Shown: positions 13,053 through 27,790, numbered from the stretch's first letter. The stretch is DNA of 64,000 nucleotides from Calliopsis andreniformis (GCF_051401765.1 NW_027480423.1:14322001-14386000), one strand, 5' to 3'. Translations and numbers: made by a program. Notes: generated by a model not told the origin, from the sequence alone.

Positions 13053-16000
13053 CTAGGGCGTTGCTCCTCCAGATCAATCAGTTAGGGCCTTAGAAGTCAA
13101 CGCCCGAAGCATAAAATGCAAAATAAATAGAACAGTTTTTCCATTGTATAAAACGAATAATTGCTACCAGTGTAAAAGATATGGTCATATCTACGTTCCG
13201 GGCAACCTAGGCTTCACCCTAGGGCGTTGTTCCACCCGATCGAATAGTTAGGACCTTAGAAGTCAACGCCCGAAGCATAAAATATAAAGTAAATAGAACA
13301 GCTGTTCCATGTATAAAACGAATAATTGTTTCCAGTGTGAAAGTTATGATCATTTCTACGTTCCGGGCAACCTAGGCTTCACCGTAGGGCGTTGTCCCAC
13401 CAGATGGAACAGTTGGGGCCTAAGAAGTCAACGCCAGAAGCATAAAATACGTTTAAATACAACAGCTTTTCCATCGTATAAAACGAATAATGGCAACCAG
13501 TGTGAAAGTTATGGTCATTTCTACGTTCCGGGCAACCTAGGCTTCACTCTAGGACGTTGCTCCACCTGATCGAATAGTTAGGGCCTAAGAAGACAACGCC
13601 AGAAGCATAAAATACAATAAAGATGCAACAGTTTTTCCATCGTATAAATCGAATAATAACAAACAGTGTGAAAGTTCTGGTCACTTCTACGTTCCGGGCA
13701 ACCTAGGCTACACTCTAGGGCGTTGCTCCACCAGATCGATCAGTTAGGGCTTTAGAAGTCAACGACCGAAGCATAAAATACAATAAAGATGCAACAGTTT
13801 TTCCATCGAATAAGAGGAATAACTGCAAACAGTGTGAAACTACTGGTCATTTCTACGTTCCGTGTAACCTAGGTTTCATTCTAGGGCGTAGCTCCACCAG
13901 ATCGAATAGTTAGGGCCTTAGAACTCAACGGCCGAAGCATAAAATACAAAATAAATGGAACAGTTTTTCCATCGAATGACAGGAATAACTGCAAACAGCG
14001 TGAAACTACTGGTCACTCCTACGTTCCGGGTAACCGAGGTTTCACTCTAGGGCGTAGCTCCACCAGGTCTAATAGCTAGGGACTTAGAATTCAACGCCAG
14101 ATGGATAAAATACAATATAAGTACAACAGTTTTTCCATCGTATAAAATGAATGATTGCTAACATTGTGAAAGTAATGGTCATTTCTACGTTCCCGGCAAC
14201 CTAGCCGTCACTCTAAGACGTTGCTCCACCACATCTAATAGCTACGGCCTTAGAAGTCAACGCCAGAAGCATAAAGTACAATATAAATACAACAGCTTTT
14301 CCATCGTATAAATTGAATAATTGCAACCAGTGTGAAAGTAATGGTCATTTCTACGATCCGGGCAACCTAGGCTTCACTCTAGGGCATTGCTCCACCATAT
14401 CGAATAGCTAGGGACTTAGAATTAAACGCCAGAAGCATAAAATACAATAAAAATACAACAGTTTTTCCATTGTATAACAGGAATAATTGCAACGAGTGTG
14501 AAAGTAATGGTTATTTCTACGTTCCGGGCAACCTAGGTTTCACTCTCGGGCGTTGCTCCACCAGCTCGAGTAGCTAGGGCCTCAGAAGTCTACGCTTGAA
14601 GCATGGAATACGATATAAATACAACACTTTTTCCATCGTATAACAGGAATAATTGCAACCAGTGTGAAGGTAAAGGTATGTCCTACGCTCCGGGCAACCT
14701 AGGCTTCACTCCAGGGCGTTGCTCCACCAGATCGTATAGTTAGGGCCTTAGAAGTCAACGCCAGAAGCATAAAATACAATAAATATACAAGAGTTTTTCC
14801 ATCGTATAACAGGAATAATTGCAACCAGTGTGAATGTGGTGGTCATTTCTACGTTCCGGGCAACCTAGGCTTCACCCTAGGGCGCTGCTCCACCACAACT
14901 CATTGCTACGGCCATAGAAGTCAACGACAGAAGCATAAAATACGATATAAATACAACAGCTTTTCCATCGTATAAGAGGAATAATTGCTGCCAGTGTGAA
15001 AGTTATGTTTATTTCTACGTTCCGGGCAACCTAGGCTTAACTGTAGGGTGTTGCTCGAACAGATCGAATAGGTAGGGCCATAGAAGTCAACGCCCAGAGA
15101 ACAAAACACAACAAATATACAAGAGTTTTTCCATCGTATAACAGGAATAATTGCAACCAGTGTGAAAGTGATGATCATTTCTACGTTCCGGGCAACCTAG
15201 GCTTCACCGTAGGGCATTGTCCCACCAGATGGAATAGTTGGGGCCTAAGAAGTCAACGCCAGAAGGATAAAATACAACATAAATACAACAGTTTTTCCAT
15301 CGTATAGAATGAATAATTGCAACCAGTGTGAAAGTTATAGCCATTTCTACATTTCGAGCAACCTAGGCTTCACTCTAGGGCGTTGTTCCACCAGATCGAA
15401 TAGTTAGGGCCTGAGAAGTGAACGCCAGAAGCATAAAACACAATATAAATACAACAGTTTTTCCATCGTATAAAACGAATAATTGCAACCAGTGTGAAAG
15501 TTATGGTCATATCTACGTTCCGGGCAACCTAGGCTTCACCCTAGGGCGTTGCTCCACCAGATCAAACAGTTAGGGCCTTAGATGTCAACGCCAGAAGCAT
15601 AAAACACAATAAAGGTGCAACAGTTTTTCAATCGTATAACAGGTATAACTGCAACCAGTGTGAAAGTACTGGTCATTTCTACGTTCCGGGTAACCTAGGT
15701 TTCACTCTAGGGAGTTGCTCCACCAGATTGAATAGCTAGGGACTTAGAATTCAACGCCATAAGAATAAAATACAATATAAGTACAACAGTTTTTCCATCG
15801 TATAAAATGAATAATTGCAACCAGTGTGAAAGTTATGGTCATTTCTACATTTCGAGCAACCTAGGCTTCACTCTAGGGCGTTGCTTCATCTGATCGAATA
15901 GATATGGCCTTAGAAGTTAACGCTAGAAGCAAAATATACAATAAAGATGCAACAGTTTTTCCATCGTATAACAGGAATAACTGCAAACAGTGTGAAAGTA

Positions 16001-17700
16001 CTGGTCATTTCTACGTTCCGGGCAACCTAGGCTTCACTCTAGGACGTTGCTCCACCTGATCAAACAGTTAGGGCCTTAGATGTCAACGCCAGAAGCATAA
16101 AACACAATAAAGGTGCAACAGTTTTTCCATCGAATAAGAGGAATAACTGCAAACAGTGTGAAACTACTGGTCATTTCTACGTTCCGTGTAACCTAGGTTT
16201 CATTCTAGGGCGTAGCTCCACCAGATCGAATAGTTAGGGCCTTAGAACTCAACGGCCGAAGCATAAAATACAAAATAAATAGAACAGTTTTTCTATTGTA
16301 TAAAACGAATAATTGCTGCCAGTGTGAAAGTTATGTTCATTTCTACGTTCCGGGCAACCTAGGCTACACTGTAGGGTGTTGCTCCAACAGATCGAATAGG
16401 TAGGGCCATAGAAGTCAAAGCCAGAAGCAGAAAAAACAATAAAAATGCAACAGTTTTTCCACCGTATACAACGAATAATGGTAAACAGTGTGAAAGTTAT
16501 GGTCATTTCCACGTTCCGGGCAACCTAGGCTTCACCCTAGTGCGTTGCTACACCAGATCGAATAGTTAGGGCCTTAGAAGTCATCGCCTGAAGCATACAA
16601 TACAATAAAAATACAACAGTTTTACCATCGTATAAAAGGAATAATTGCAACGATTGTGAAAGATATGGTCATAACCACGTTCCGGGCAACCTAGGCTTCA
16701 CTCGTGGACGTTGCCCCACCAGATCGAATAGCTAGCACCTTAGAATTCAAATACAGAAGCAGAAAATACAATAAATATGCAACAGTTCTTCAATCGTACA
16801 GCATGAATAATTGCAACCAGTGTGAAAGTAACGATCATTTCGACGTTTCGGGCATCCTAGACTTAACTCTGAGGCATTGCTCCACAAGATCGAATAGTTA
16901 GGGCCTAAGAAGTCAACGCCAGAAGCATAAAATACAATATAAATACAATAGCTTTTCCATCGTATAAAACGAATAATTGCACCCAGTGTGAAAGTTATGG
17001 TCATTTCTACGTTCCGGGCAACCTGGGCTTCACTCTAGGGCGGTGCTCCACCAAATCGAATAGCTAGGGCCTTAGAAGTCAACGCCAGAAGCATAAAATA
17101 CAATAAAGATGCAAAAGTTTTTTCATCGTATAACAGGAATAACTGCAAACAGTATGAAAGTACTTGTCATTTCTACGTTCCGGGTAACCTAGATTTCACT
17201 CTAGGGCGTTGCTCCACTAGATCGAATAGCTAGGGCCATAGAAGTCAACGCCAGAAGCATAAAATACGATATAAATACAACAGCTTTTCCATCGTATAAA
17301 AGAAAATAATTGCAAACAGTGTGAAGGTAATGGTCATTTCTACGTTCCGGGCAACCTAGGCTCCACCCTAGGGCGTTGCTCCACCAGATCAAACAGTTAG
17401 GGCCTTAGAAGTCAACGCCCGAAGCATAAAATACAAAATAAATAATACAGTTTCTCCATTGTATAAAACGAATAATTGCTACCAGTGTAAAAGTTATGGT
17501 CATTTCTGCGTTCCGGGCAACCTAGGCTTCACCCTAGGGCGTTGTTCCACCAGATCGAATAGTTAGGGCCTATGAAGTGAACGCCAGAATCTTAAAATAC
17601 GATATAAATACAACAGCTTTTCCATCGTATAAAAGAAAATAATTGCAAACAGTGTGAAGGTAATGGTCATTTCTACGTTCCGGGCAACCTAGGCTTCACC
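13053..17700 (+). repeat. 28-monomer (4,648-bp) tandem block, copy 2
   Basis: Second tandem copy of 8405-13052. Landmark variants repeat at +4648: the 1-base-short 'gttccatgtataaaacg' monomer (8655 and 13303), 'ccaccacaactcattgc' (10231 and 14879) and 'cacgttccgggcaac' with 'ctcgtggacg' (12031 and 16679). At its right edge it does not return to the block start but continues along the path of 6579-6870 until 17991. Confidence 0.88.
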
Positions 17701-17991
17701 CTAGGGCGTTGCTCCACCAGATCAAACAGTTAGGGCCTTAGAAGTCAACGCCCGAAGCATAAAATACAAAATAAATAAAACAGTTTCTCCATTGTATAAA
17801 ACGAATAATTGCTACCAGTGTAAAAGTTATGGTCATTTCTGCGTTCCGGGCAACCTAGGCTTCACCCTAGGGCGTTGTTCCACCAGATCGAATAGTTAGG
17901 GCCTAGGAAGTGAACGCCAGAATCTTAAAATACAATATAAATACAGCAGTTTTTCCATCGTATAAAACGAATAATTGCTACCAGTGTGAAA
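17701..17991 (+). repeat. Partial continuation matching 6579-6870
   Basis: After the second 28-monomer copy the sequence keeps matching the donor path (11,122 bp upstream), including 'ctaggaagtgaacgcc' and 'acagcagtttttcc'. The match stops at about 17992, where the copies read 'agctatggtgatttctacatt' versus 'agttatggtcatttctgcg'. The end of identity marks a second exchange point. Confidence 0.75.
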
Positions 17992-20900
17992 GCTATGGTG
18001 ATTTCTACATTCCGAGCAACCTAGGCTTCACTCTAGGGCGTTGCTCTACCAGATCGAATAGTTAGGGCCTTAGAAGTCGACGCCAGAAGCATAAAATACG
18101 ATATAAATACAACAGTTTTTCCATCGTATAAAACAAATACTTGTAACCAGTTTGATAGTGATGGTCATTTCTACGTACCGGGCAACCTAGGCTTCACTCT
18201 AGCTCGTTGCTCCACTAGATCGAATAGCTAGGGCCTTAGAAGTCAACGCCAGAGGCATAAAATACAATATAAATACAAGAGCTTCTCCATTGTATAATAC
18301 GTATAATTGCTACCAGTGTAAAAGTTATGGTCATTTCTACGTTCCGGGCAACCTAGCCTTCACCCTAAGGCATTGTTCCATCAGATCGAATAGTTAGGCC
18401 CTAAGAAGTGAACGCCAGAAGCATAAAATACAATATAAATACAACAGTTTTTCCATTGTAGAAAACGAAGAATTGCAACCAGTGTGAAAGTTATGGTCAT
18501 TTCTATATTCCGAGCAACCTAGGCTTCACTCTAGGGCGGTGCTCCACCATATCCAATAGCTACGACCTTAGAAGCCTACGTCTGAAGCATAAAATACAAT
18601 TAAAATACAACGGCCTTTTCATCGTATAACAGGAATAATTGCAACAAGCGTGAAAGTAATGATCATTTCGGCGTTTCGGGCATCCTAGACTCAACTCGGA
18701 GGCATTGCTCCACCAGACCGAATAGTTAGGGCCTAAGAAGTCATCGCCAGAAGCATAAAATACAATATAAATACAACAGTTTTTCCATTGTATAAAACGA
18801 TTAATTGCTACCGGTGTAAAAGTTATGGTCATTTCTACGTTCCGGGCAACCTAGGCTTCACCCTAGGGCGTTGTTCCACCAGATCGAATAGTTAGGGCCT
18901 AAGAAGTGAACGCCAGAAGCATAAAATACGATATAAATACAACAGCTTTTCCATCGTATAAAAGAAAATAATTGCAAACAGTTTGAAGGTAATGATTATT
19001 TCTACGTTCCGGGCAACCTAGGCTTCACTCTAGGGCGTTGCTCCACCAGATCGAATAGTTAGGTCCTTAGAAGTCAACGCCCGAAGCATAAAATACAAAA
19101 TAAGTAGAACAGTTTTTCCCTTGTATAAAACGAATAATTGCTACCAGTGTAAAAGTTATGGTCATTTCTACGTTCCGGGCAACCTAGGCTTCACCCTAGG
19201 GCGTTGTTCCACCAGATCGAATAGTTAGGGCCTAAGAAGTTAACGCAGAAGCATAAAATACAATATAAATACAACAGTTTTTCCATCGTATAAAACGAAT
19301 AATTGCAACCAGTGTGAAAGCTATGGTCACTTCTACATTCCGAGCAACCTAGGCTTCACTCTAGGGCGTTGCTCCGACAGATTGAATAGTCAGGTCCTTA
19401 GAAGTCAACGCCCGAAGCATAAAATGCAATAAAAATACAACAGCTTTTCCATCGTAAAAAACGAATAATTGCAACCAGTGTGAAAGTTATGGTTATTTCT
19501 ACATTCCGAGCAACCTAGGCTTCACTCTAGGGCGTTGCTCCACCAGATCGAATAGCTAGGGACTTAGAATTCAACGCCAGAAGAATAAAATACAATATAA
19601 GTACAACAGTTTTTCCATCGTATAACAGGAATAACTGCAAACAGTATGAAAGTACTTGTCATTTCTACGTTCCGGGTAACCTAGGTTTCACCCTAGGGCG
19701 TTGCTCCACCAGATCGAATAGCTACGGACTAAGAATTCAACGCCATAAGAATAAAATACAATATAAATACAACAGTTTTTCCATCGTATAAAACGAATAA
19801 TTGCTACCAGTGTGAAAGTTATGGTCATTTCTACTTTCCGGGCAACCTAGGCTTCACCCCAGGGCGCTGTTCCACCAGATGGAATAGTTAGGGCCTAAGA
19901 AGTCGACGCCAGAAGCATAAAATACGATATAAATACAACAGCTTTTCCATCGTATAAAACAAATAATTGCAACCAGTTTGATAGTGATGGTCACTTCTAC
20001 GTACCGGGCAACCTAGGCTTCACTTTAGGGCGTTGCTCCACCAGACCGAATAGTTAGGGCCATAGAAGTCAACGCCCGAAGCATAAAATATAAAATAAAT
20101 AGAACAGTTTGTCCATCGTATAAAACGAAAAATTGCTACCGGTGTGAAAGTTATGGTCATTTCTACTTTCCGGGCAACCTAGGCTTCACCCTGGGCCGTT
20201 GTTCCACCAGATCGAATAGTTAGGGCCTAAGAAGTGAACGCCAGAAGCATAAAATACAATATAAATACAACAGTTTTTCCATCATATAAAACGAATGATA
20301 GCAACCAGTGTGAAAGTTATGGTCATTTCTACGTTCCGGGCAACCTAGGTTTCACTCTAGGGCGTTGCTCCACGAGATCGAAAAGCTAGGGACTTAGAAT
20401 TCAACGACAGAAGAATAAAATACAATATAAGTACAACAGTTTTTCCATCGTATAAAATGAATATTTTCAAACATTGTGAAAGTAATGGTCATTTCTACGT
20501 TCCGGGCAACCTATGCGCCACTCTAGAGCGATGCTCCACCACATCTAATAGCTACGGCCTTAAAAGTCAACGCCAGAAGAATAAAATGCAATATAAATAC
20601 AACAGCTTTTCCATCGTATAAAATGAATTATTGCAAACAGTATGAAAGTACTGGTCATTTCTACGTTCCGGGTAACCTAGGTTTCACTCTAGGGCGCTGC
20701 TCTACCAGATCGAATAGCTAGCGACTTAGAATTCAACGCCATAAGAATAAAATACAATATAAATATAACAGTTTTTCCATCGTATAAAACGAATATTAGC
20801 AACTAGAGTGAAAGTTATGGTCATTTCAACGTTCCGGGCAATCTAGGCTTCACACTAGGGCGTTGCTCCTCCAGATCAATCAGTTAGGGCCTTAGAAGTC

Positions 20901-21815
20901 AACGCCCGAAGCATAAAATGCAAAATAAATAGAACAGTTTTTCCATTGTATAAAACGAATAATTGCTACCAGTGTAAAAGTTATGGTCATATCTACGTTC
21001 CGGGCAACCTAGGCTTCACCCTAGGGCGTTGTTCCACCAGATCGAAAAGTTAGGGCCTAAGAAGTGAACGCCAGAAGCATAAAATACAAAATAAATAGAA
21101 CAGTTTTTCTATTGTATAAAACGAATAATTGCTGCCAGTGTGAAAGTTATGTTCATTTCTACATTCCGAGCAACCTAGGCGTCACTCTAGGGCGTTGCTC
21201 CAGCAGATCGAATAGCTAGGGCCTTAGAAGTCAACGACAGAAGCATAAAATACAATAAAGATGCAAATGTTTTTCCATCGTATAACAGGGATAACTGCAA
21301 ACAGTATGAAAGTACTGGTCATTTCTACGTTCCGGGTATCCTAGGTTTCACCCTAGGGCGTTGTTCCACCAGATCGAATAGTTAGGGCCTAAGAAGTGAA
21401 CGCCAGAAGCATAAAATGCAATATAAATACAACAGTTTATCCATCATATAAAACGAATAATTGCAACCAGTATGAACGTTATGGTCATTTCTACTTTCCG
21501 GGCAACCTGGGCTTCACCCTAGGGCGTTGCACCAACAGATTGAATAGTTAGGGCCTTAGAAGTCAATGCCCGAAGCATAAAATGAAATAAAAATACAACA
21601 ATTTTTCCATCATATAACAGGAATAATTGCAACCAGTTGGAAAGTGATGGGCATTTCTACGTTCCAGGCAACCTAGGCTTCACTCTAGGGCGTTGTTCCA
21701 CCGGATCGAATAGCTAGGGCCTAAGAAGTCAACGCCAGAAGCATAAAATACAATATAAATATAACAGTTTTTCCATCGTATAGAACGAATAGTAGCAACC
21801 AGTCAGAATGTTATG
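17992..21815 (+). repeat. Diverged mosaic satellite between the two large duplications
   Basis: About 23 monomers with no close long-range tandem partner. Local resemblances are visible: 18045-18190 to 3767-3910 (shared 'gtcgacgccagaag' and 'acaaatacttgtaacc'), and 20740-21060 to 8290-8580 and 26710-27000 (shared 'gaatattagcaactagag'). No gene, RNA gene or foreign insert is seen. The higher divergence suggests an older or less recently homogenised stretch. Confidence 0.75.
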
Positions 21816-23029
21816 GTCATTTCTACGTTCCGGGCAACCTAGGCTTCACTCCAGGACGATGCTCCACCAGATCGAATAGTTAGGGACTAAGAAGTCAACG
21901 CCAGAAGCATAAAATACAATAAAGATGCAACAGTTGTTCCATCGTATAACAGGGATAACTGCAAACAGTGTGAAAGTACAGGTCATTTCTACGTTCCGGG
22001 TAATCCAGGTTTCACTCTAGGGCGTTACTCCACCAGATGGAATAGCTAGGGACTTAGAATTCAACGCCAGAAGAATAAAATACAATCTAAGTACAGCAGC
22101 TTTTCCACCGAATAAAATGAATAGTTGCATACATTGTGAAAGCAACGGTCATTTCTGCGTTCCGGGCAACCTAGGCTTCACTCTGGGGCGTTGCCCCACC
22201 AGATCGAATAGCTAGGGACTTAGAATTCAATGCCAGAAGCATAAAATACAAAATAAATAGAACAGTTCTTCCATGTATAAAACGAATAATTGATACCACT
22301 GTGAAAGTTATGGTCATTTCTACGTTCCGGGCAACCGAGGCTTCACTCCAGGGCGTTGTTCCACCAGATGGAATAGTTAGGGCCTAAGAAGTCAACGCCA
22401 GAAGCATAAAATACGATATAAATACTACAGCTTTTCCATCGTATGTAACGAATAATTGCTACCAGTGTGAAAGTTATGGTCATTTCTACGTTCCTGGCAA
22501 CCGAGGCTTCACCCTAGGGCGTTGTTCCACCAGATGGAGTAGTTAGGGCCTAAGAAGTCAGCGCAAGAAGCATAAAATACGATATAAATACAACAGCTTT
22601 TCCATCGTATAAAATGAATAATTGCAACCTGTGTGAAGGTTATGGTCATATCTTCGGTCCGTGCAACCTAGGCTTCACTGTAGGCTGTTGCTCTACCAGA
22701 TCGAATAGGTAGGGCCATGGAAGTCAACGCCCAAGCATAAAATACAATAAATATACAAGAGTTTTTCCATCGTATAACAGGAATTATTGCAACCAGTGTG
22801 AAAGTGATGGTCATTTCTACGTTCCGGGCAACCTAGGCTTCACTCTGGGGCGTTGTTCCAACAGATCGAATAATTAGGGCCTAAGAAGTCAACGCCAGAA
22901 GTATAAAATACAATATAAACATAACAGTTTTTCCATTGTATAAAACAAATAATAGCAACCAGTGTGAAAGCTATGGTCATTTCTACGTTCCGGGCAACCT
23001 AGGCTTCCGTCTAGGCCGTTGTTCCACCC

Positions 23030-26000
23030 GTTCGAATAGTTAGGACCTTAGAAGTCAACGCCCGAAGCATAAAATACAAAATAAATAGAACAGCTGTTCC
23101 ATGTATAAAACGAATAATTGTTTCCAGTGTGAAAGTTATGATCATTTCTACGTTCCGGGCAACCTAGGCTTCACCGTAGGGCGTTGTCCCACCAGATGGA
23201 ATAGTTGGGGCCTAAGAAGTCAACGCCAGAAGGATAAAATACAACATAAATACAACAGTTTTTCCATCGTATAGAATGAATAATTGCAACCAGTGTGAAA
23301 GTTATAGCCATTTCTACATTTCGAGCAACCTAGGCTTCACTCTAGGGCGTTGTTCCACCAGATCGAATAGTTAGGGCCTGAGAAGTGAACGCCAGAAGCA
23401 TAAAACACAATATAAATACAACAGTTTTTCCATCGTATAAAACGAATAATTGCAACCAGTGTGAAAGTTATGGTCACTTCTACGTTCCGGGCAACCTAGG
23501 CTACACTCTAGGGCGTTGCTCCACCAGATCGATCAGTTAGGGCTTTAGTAGTCAACGACCGAAGCATAAAATACAATAAAGATGCAACTGTTTTTCCATC
23601 GAATAAGAGGAATAACTGCAAACAGTGTGAAACTACTGGTCATTTCTACGTTCCGTGTAACCTAGGTTTCATTCTAGGGCGTAGCTCCACCAGATCGAAT
23701 AGTTAGGGCCTTAGAACTCAACGGCCGAAGCATAAAATACAAAATAAATGGAACAGTTTTTCCATCGAATGACAGGAATAACTGCAAACAGCGTGAAACT
23801 ACTGGTCACTTCTACGTTCCGGGTAACCGAGGTTTCACTCTAGGGCGTAGCTCCACCAGGTCTAATAGCTAGGGACTTAGAATTCAACGCCAGATGGATA
23901 AAATACAATATAAGTACAACAGTTTTTCCATCGTATAAAATGAATGATTGCTAACATTGTGAAAGTAATGGTCATTTCTACGTTCCCGGCAACCTAGCCG
24001 TCACTCTAAGACGTTGCTCCACCACATCTAATAGCTACGGCCTTAGAAGTCAACGCCAGAAGCGTAAAGTACAATATAAATACAACAGCTTTTCCATCGT
24101 ATAAATTGAATAATTGCAACCAGTGTGAAAGTAATGGTCATTTCTACGATCCGGGCAACCTAGGCTTCACTCTAGGGCATTGCTCCACCATATCGAATAG
24201 CTAGGGACTTAGAATTAAACGCCAGAAGCATAAAATACAATAAAAATACAACAGTTTTTCCATTGTATAACAGGAATAATTGCAACGAGTGTGAAAGTAA
24301 TGGTTATTTCTACGTTCCGGGCAACCTAGGTTTCACTCTCGGGCGTTGCTCCACCAGCTCGAGTAGCTAGGGCCTCAGAAGTCTACGCTTGAAGCATGGA
24401 ATACGATATAAATACAACACCTTTTCCATCGTATAACAGGAATAATTGCAACCAGTGTGAAGGTAAAGGTATGTCCTACGCTCCGGGCAACCTAGGCTTC
24501 ACTCCAGGGCGTTGCTCCACCAGATCGTATAGTTAGGGCCTTAGAAGTCAACGCCAGAAGCATAAAATACAATAAATATACAAGAGTTTTTCCATCGTAT
24601 AACAGGAATAATTGCAACCAGTGTGAATGTGGTGGTCATTTCTACGTTCCGGGCAACCTAGGCTTCACCCTAGGGCGTTGCTCCACCACAACTAATTGCT
24701 ACGGCCATAGAAGTCAACGACAGAAGCATAAAATACGATATAAATACAACAGCTTTTCCATCGTATAAGAGGAATAATTGCTGCCAGTGTGAAAGTTATG
24801 TTTATTTCTACGTTCCGGGCAACCTAGGCTTAACTGTAGGGTGTTGCTCGAACAGATCGAATAGGTAGGGCCATAGAAGTCAACGCCCAGAGAACAAAAC
24901 ACAACAAATATACAAGAGTTTTTCCATCGTATAACAGGAATAATTGCAACCAGTGTGAAAGTGATGATCATTTCTACGTTCCGGGCAACCTAGGCTTCAC
25001 CGTAGGGCATTGTCCCTCCAGATGGACTAGTTGGGGCCTAAGAAGTCAACGCCAGAAGGATAAAATACAACATAAATACAACAGTTTTTCCATCGTATAG
25101 AATGAATAATTGCAACCAGTGTGAAAGTTATAGCCATTTCTACATTTCGAGCAACCTAGGCTTCACTCTAGGGCGTTGTTCCACCAGATCGAATAGTTAG
25201 GGCCTGAGAAGTGAACGCCAGAAGCATAAAACACAATATAAATACAACAGTTTTTCCATCGTATAAAACGAATAATTGCAACCAGTGTGAAAGTTATGGT
25301 AATTTCTGCGTTCCGGGCAACCTAGGCTTCACCCAAAGGCGTTGCTCCAACAGATTGAATAGTTAGGGCCTTAGAAGTCAATGCCCGAAGCATAAAATGC
25401 AATAAATATACAACAGTTTTTCCATCGTATAGCAGGAATAATTTGAAACCAGTGTGATAGTAGTGGTCATTTCTACGTTCCGGGCTACCTAGGTTTCTCT
25501 CCAGGGCGTTGCTCCACAAGATCGAATAGTTACGGCCTCAGAAGTCAACGCCAGAAGCATAAAATACGATAAAGATGCAACAGTTTTTCCATCGTATAAA
25601 ACGAATAATTGCAACCAGTGTGAAAGTTATGGTCATTTCTACATTCCGAGCAATCTAGCCGTCACTATAGGGCGTTGCTCCAGCAGATCGAATAGTTAGG
25701 TCCTTAGAAGTCAACGCCAGAAGCATAAAATACGATATAAATACAACAGCTTTTCCATAGTATAAAAGGAATAATTGCAAACAGTGTGAAAGTAATGGTC
25801 ATTTCTACGTTCCGGGCAACCTAGGCTTCACTCTACGGCGTTGTTCCACCAGATCGAATAGTTAGGGCCTAAGAAGTCAACACCAGAAGACTAAAATACA
25901 AAATAAACACAACAGCCTTTACACCGTATAAAATGAATTATTGCAAACAGTATGAAAGTACTGGTCATTTCTACGTTCCGGGTAACCTAGGTTTCACTCT

Positions 26001-27790
26001 AGGGCGTTGCTCCACCAGACCAATCAGTTAGGGCCTTAGAAGTCAACGCCCGAAGCATAAAATGCAAAATAAATAGAACAGTTTTTCCATTGTATAAAAC
26101 GAATAATTGCTACCAGTGTAAAAGTTATGGTCATATCTACGTTCCGGGCAACCTAGGCTTCACCCTAGGGCGTTGCTCCACCAGATCAAACAGTTAGGGC
26201 CTTAGATGTCAACGCCAGAAGCATAAAACACAATAAAGGTGCAACAGTTTTTCAATCGTATAACAGGTATAACTGCAACCAGTGTGAAAGTACTGGTCAT
26301 TTCTACGTTCCGGGTAACCTAGGTTTCACTCTAGGGAGTTGCTCCACTAGATTGAATAGCTAGGGACTTAGAATTCAACGCCATAAGAATAAAATACAAT
26401 ATAAGTACAACAGTTTTTCCATCGTATAAAATGAATAATTGCAACCAGTGTGAAAGTTATGGTCATTTCTACATTTCGAGCAACCTAGGCTTCACTCTAG
26501 GGCGTTGCTTCATCTGATCGAATAGATATGGCCTTAGAAGTCAACGCTAGAAGCAAAATATACAATAAAGATGCAACAGTTTTTCCATCGTATAACAGGA
26601 ATAACTGCAAACAGTGTGAAACTACTGGTCATTTCTACGTTCCGGGTAACCTAGGTTTCAGTCTAGGGCGTTGCTCTACCAGATCGAATAGCTAGGGACT
26701 TAGAATTCAACGCCATAAGAATAAAATACAATATAAATATAACAGTTTTTCCATCGCATAAAACGAATATTAGCAACTAGAGTGAAAGTTATGGTCATTT
26801 CAACGTTCCGGGCAATCTAGGCTTCACACTAGGGCGTTGCTCCTCCAGATCAATCAGTTAGGGCATTAGAAGTCAACGCCCGAAGCATAAAATGCAAAAT
26901 AAATAGAACAGTTTTTCCATTGTATAAAACGAATAATTGCTACCAGTGTAAAAGATATGGTCATATCTACGTTCCGGGCAACCTAGGCTTCACCCTAGGG
27001 CGTTGTTCCACCCGATCGAATAGTTAGGACCTTAGAAGTCAACGCCCGAAGCATAAAATACAAAGTAAATAGAACAGCTGTTCCATGTATAAAACGAATA
27101 ATTGTTTCCAGTGTGAAAGTTATGATCATTTCTACGTTCCGGGCAACCTAGGCTTCACCGTAGGGCGTTGTCCCACCAGATGGAACAGTTGGGGCCTAAG
27201 AAGTCAACGCCAGAAGCATAAAATACGTTTAAATACAACAGCTTTTCCATCGTATAAAACGAATAATGGCAACCAGTGTGAAAGTTATGGTCATTTCTAC
27301 GTTCCGGGCAACCTAGGCTTCACTCTAGGACGTTGCTCCACCTGATCGAATAGTTAGGGCCTTAGAAGTCATCGCCTGAAGCATACAATACAATAAAAAT
27401 ACAACAGTTTTACCATCGTATAAAAGGAATAATTGCAACGATTGTGAAAGATATGGTCATAACCACGTTCCGGGCAACCTAGGCTTCACTCTTGGACGTT
27501 GCCCCACCAGATCGAATAGCTAGCACCTTAGAATTCAAATACAGAAGCAGAAAATACAATAAATATGCAACAGTTCTTCAATCGTACAGCATGAATAATT
27601 GCAACCAGTGTGAAAGTAACGATCATTTCGACGTTTCGGGCATCCTAGACTTAACTCTGAGGCATTGCTCCACAAGATCGAATAGTTAGGGCCTAAGAAG
27701 TCAACGCCAGAAGCATAAAATACAATATAAATACAATAGCTTTTCCATCGTATAAAACGAATAATTGCACCCAGTGTGAAAGTTATGGTC
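23030..27790 (+). repeat. Permuted relative of 6.87-12.36 kb
   Basis: Pieces match earlier sequence in a different order: 23.03-23.20 to 8.59-8.76 kb; 23.20-23.47 to 10.57-10.85; 23.47-25.29 to 9.03-10.85; 25.29-27.36 to 6.87-8.93; 27.36-27.79 to 11.92-12.36. The order [9.03-10.85] then [6.87-8.93] is expected if 6.87-10.85 kb (about 24 monomers) was once a tandem higher-order repeat. The 10.57-10.85 piece also occurs twice, at 23.2 and 25.0 kb. Edges are approximate; the same piece lies at 34.48-39.24 kb in copy 2. Confidence 0.72.

Noticed and set aside
17992..21815. Possible non-satellite insert between the two large duplications
   Set aside because: Every 166 bp still shows the monomer landmarks in phase. 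The stretch is diverged satellite, not foreign DNA.
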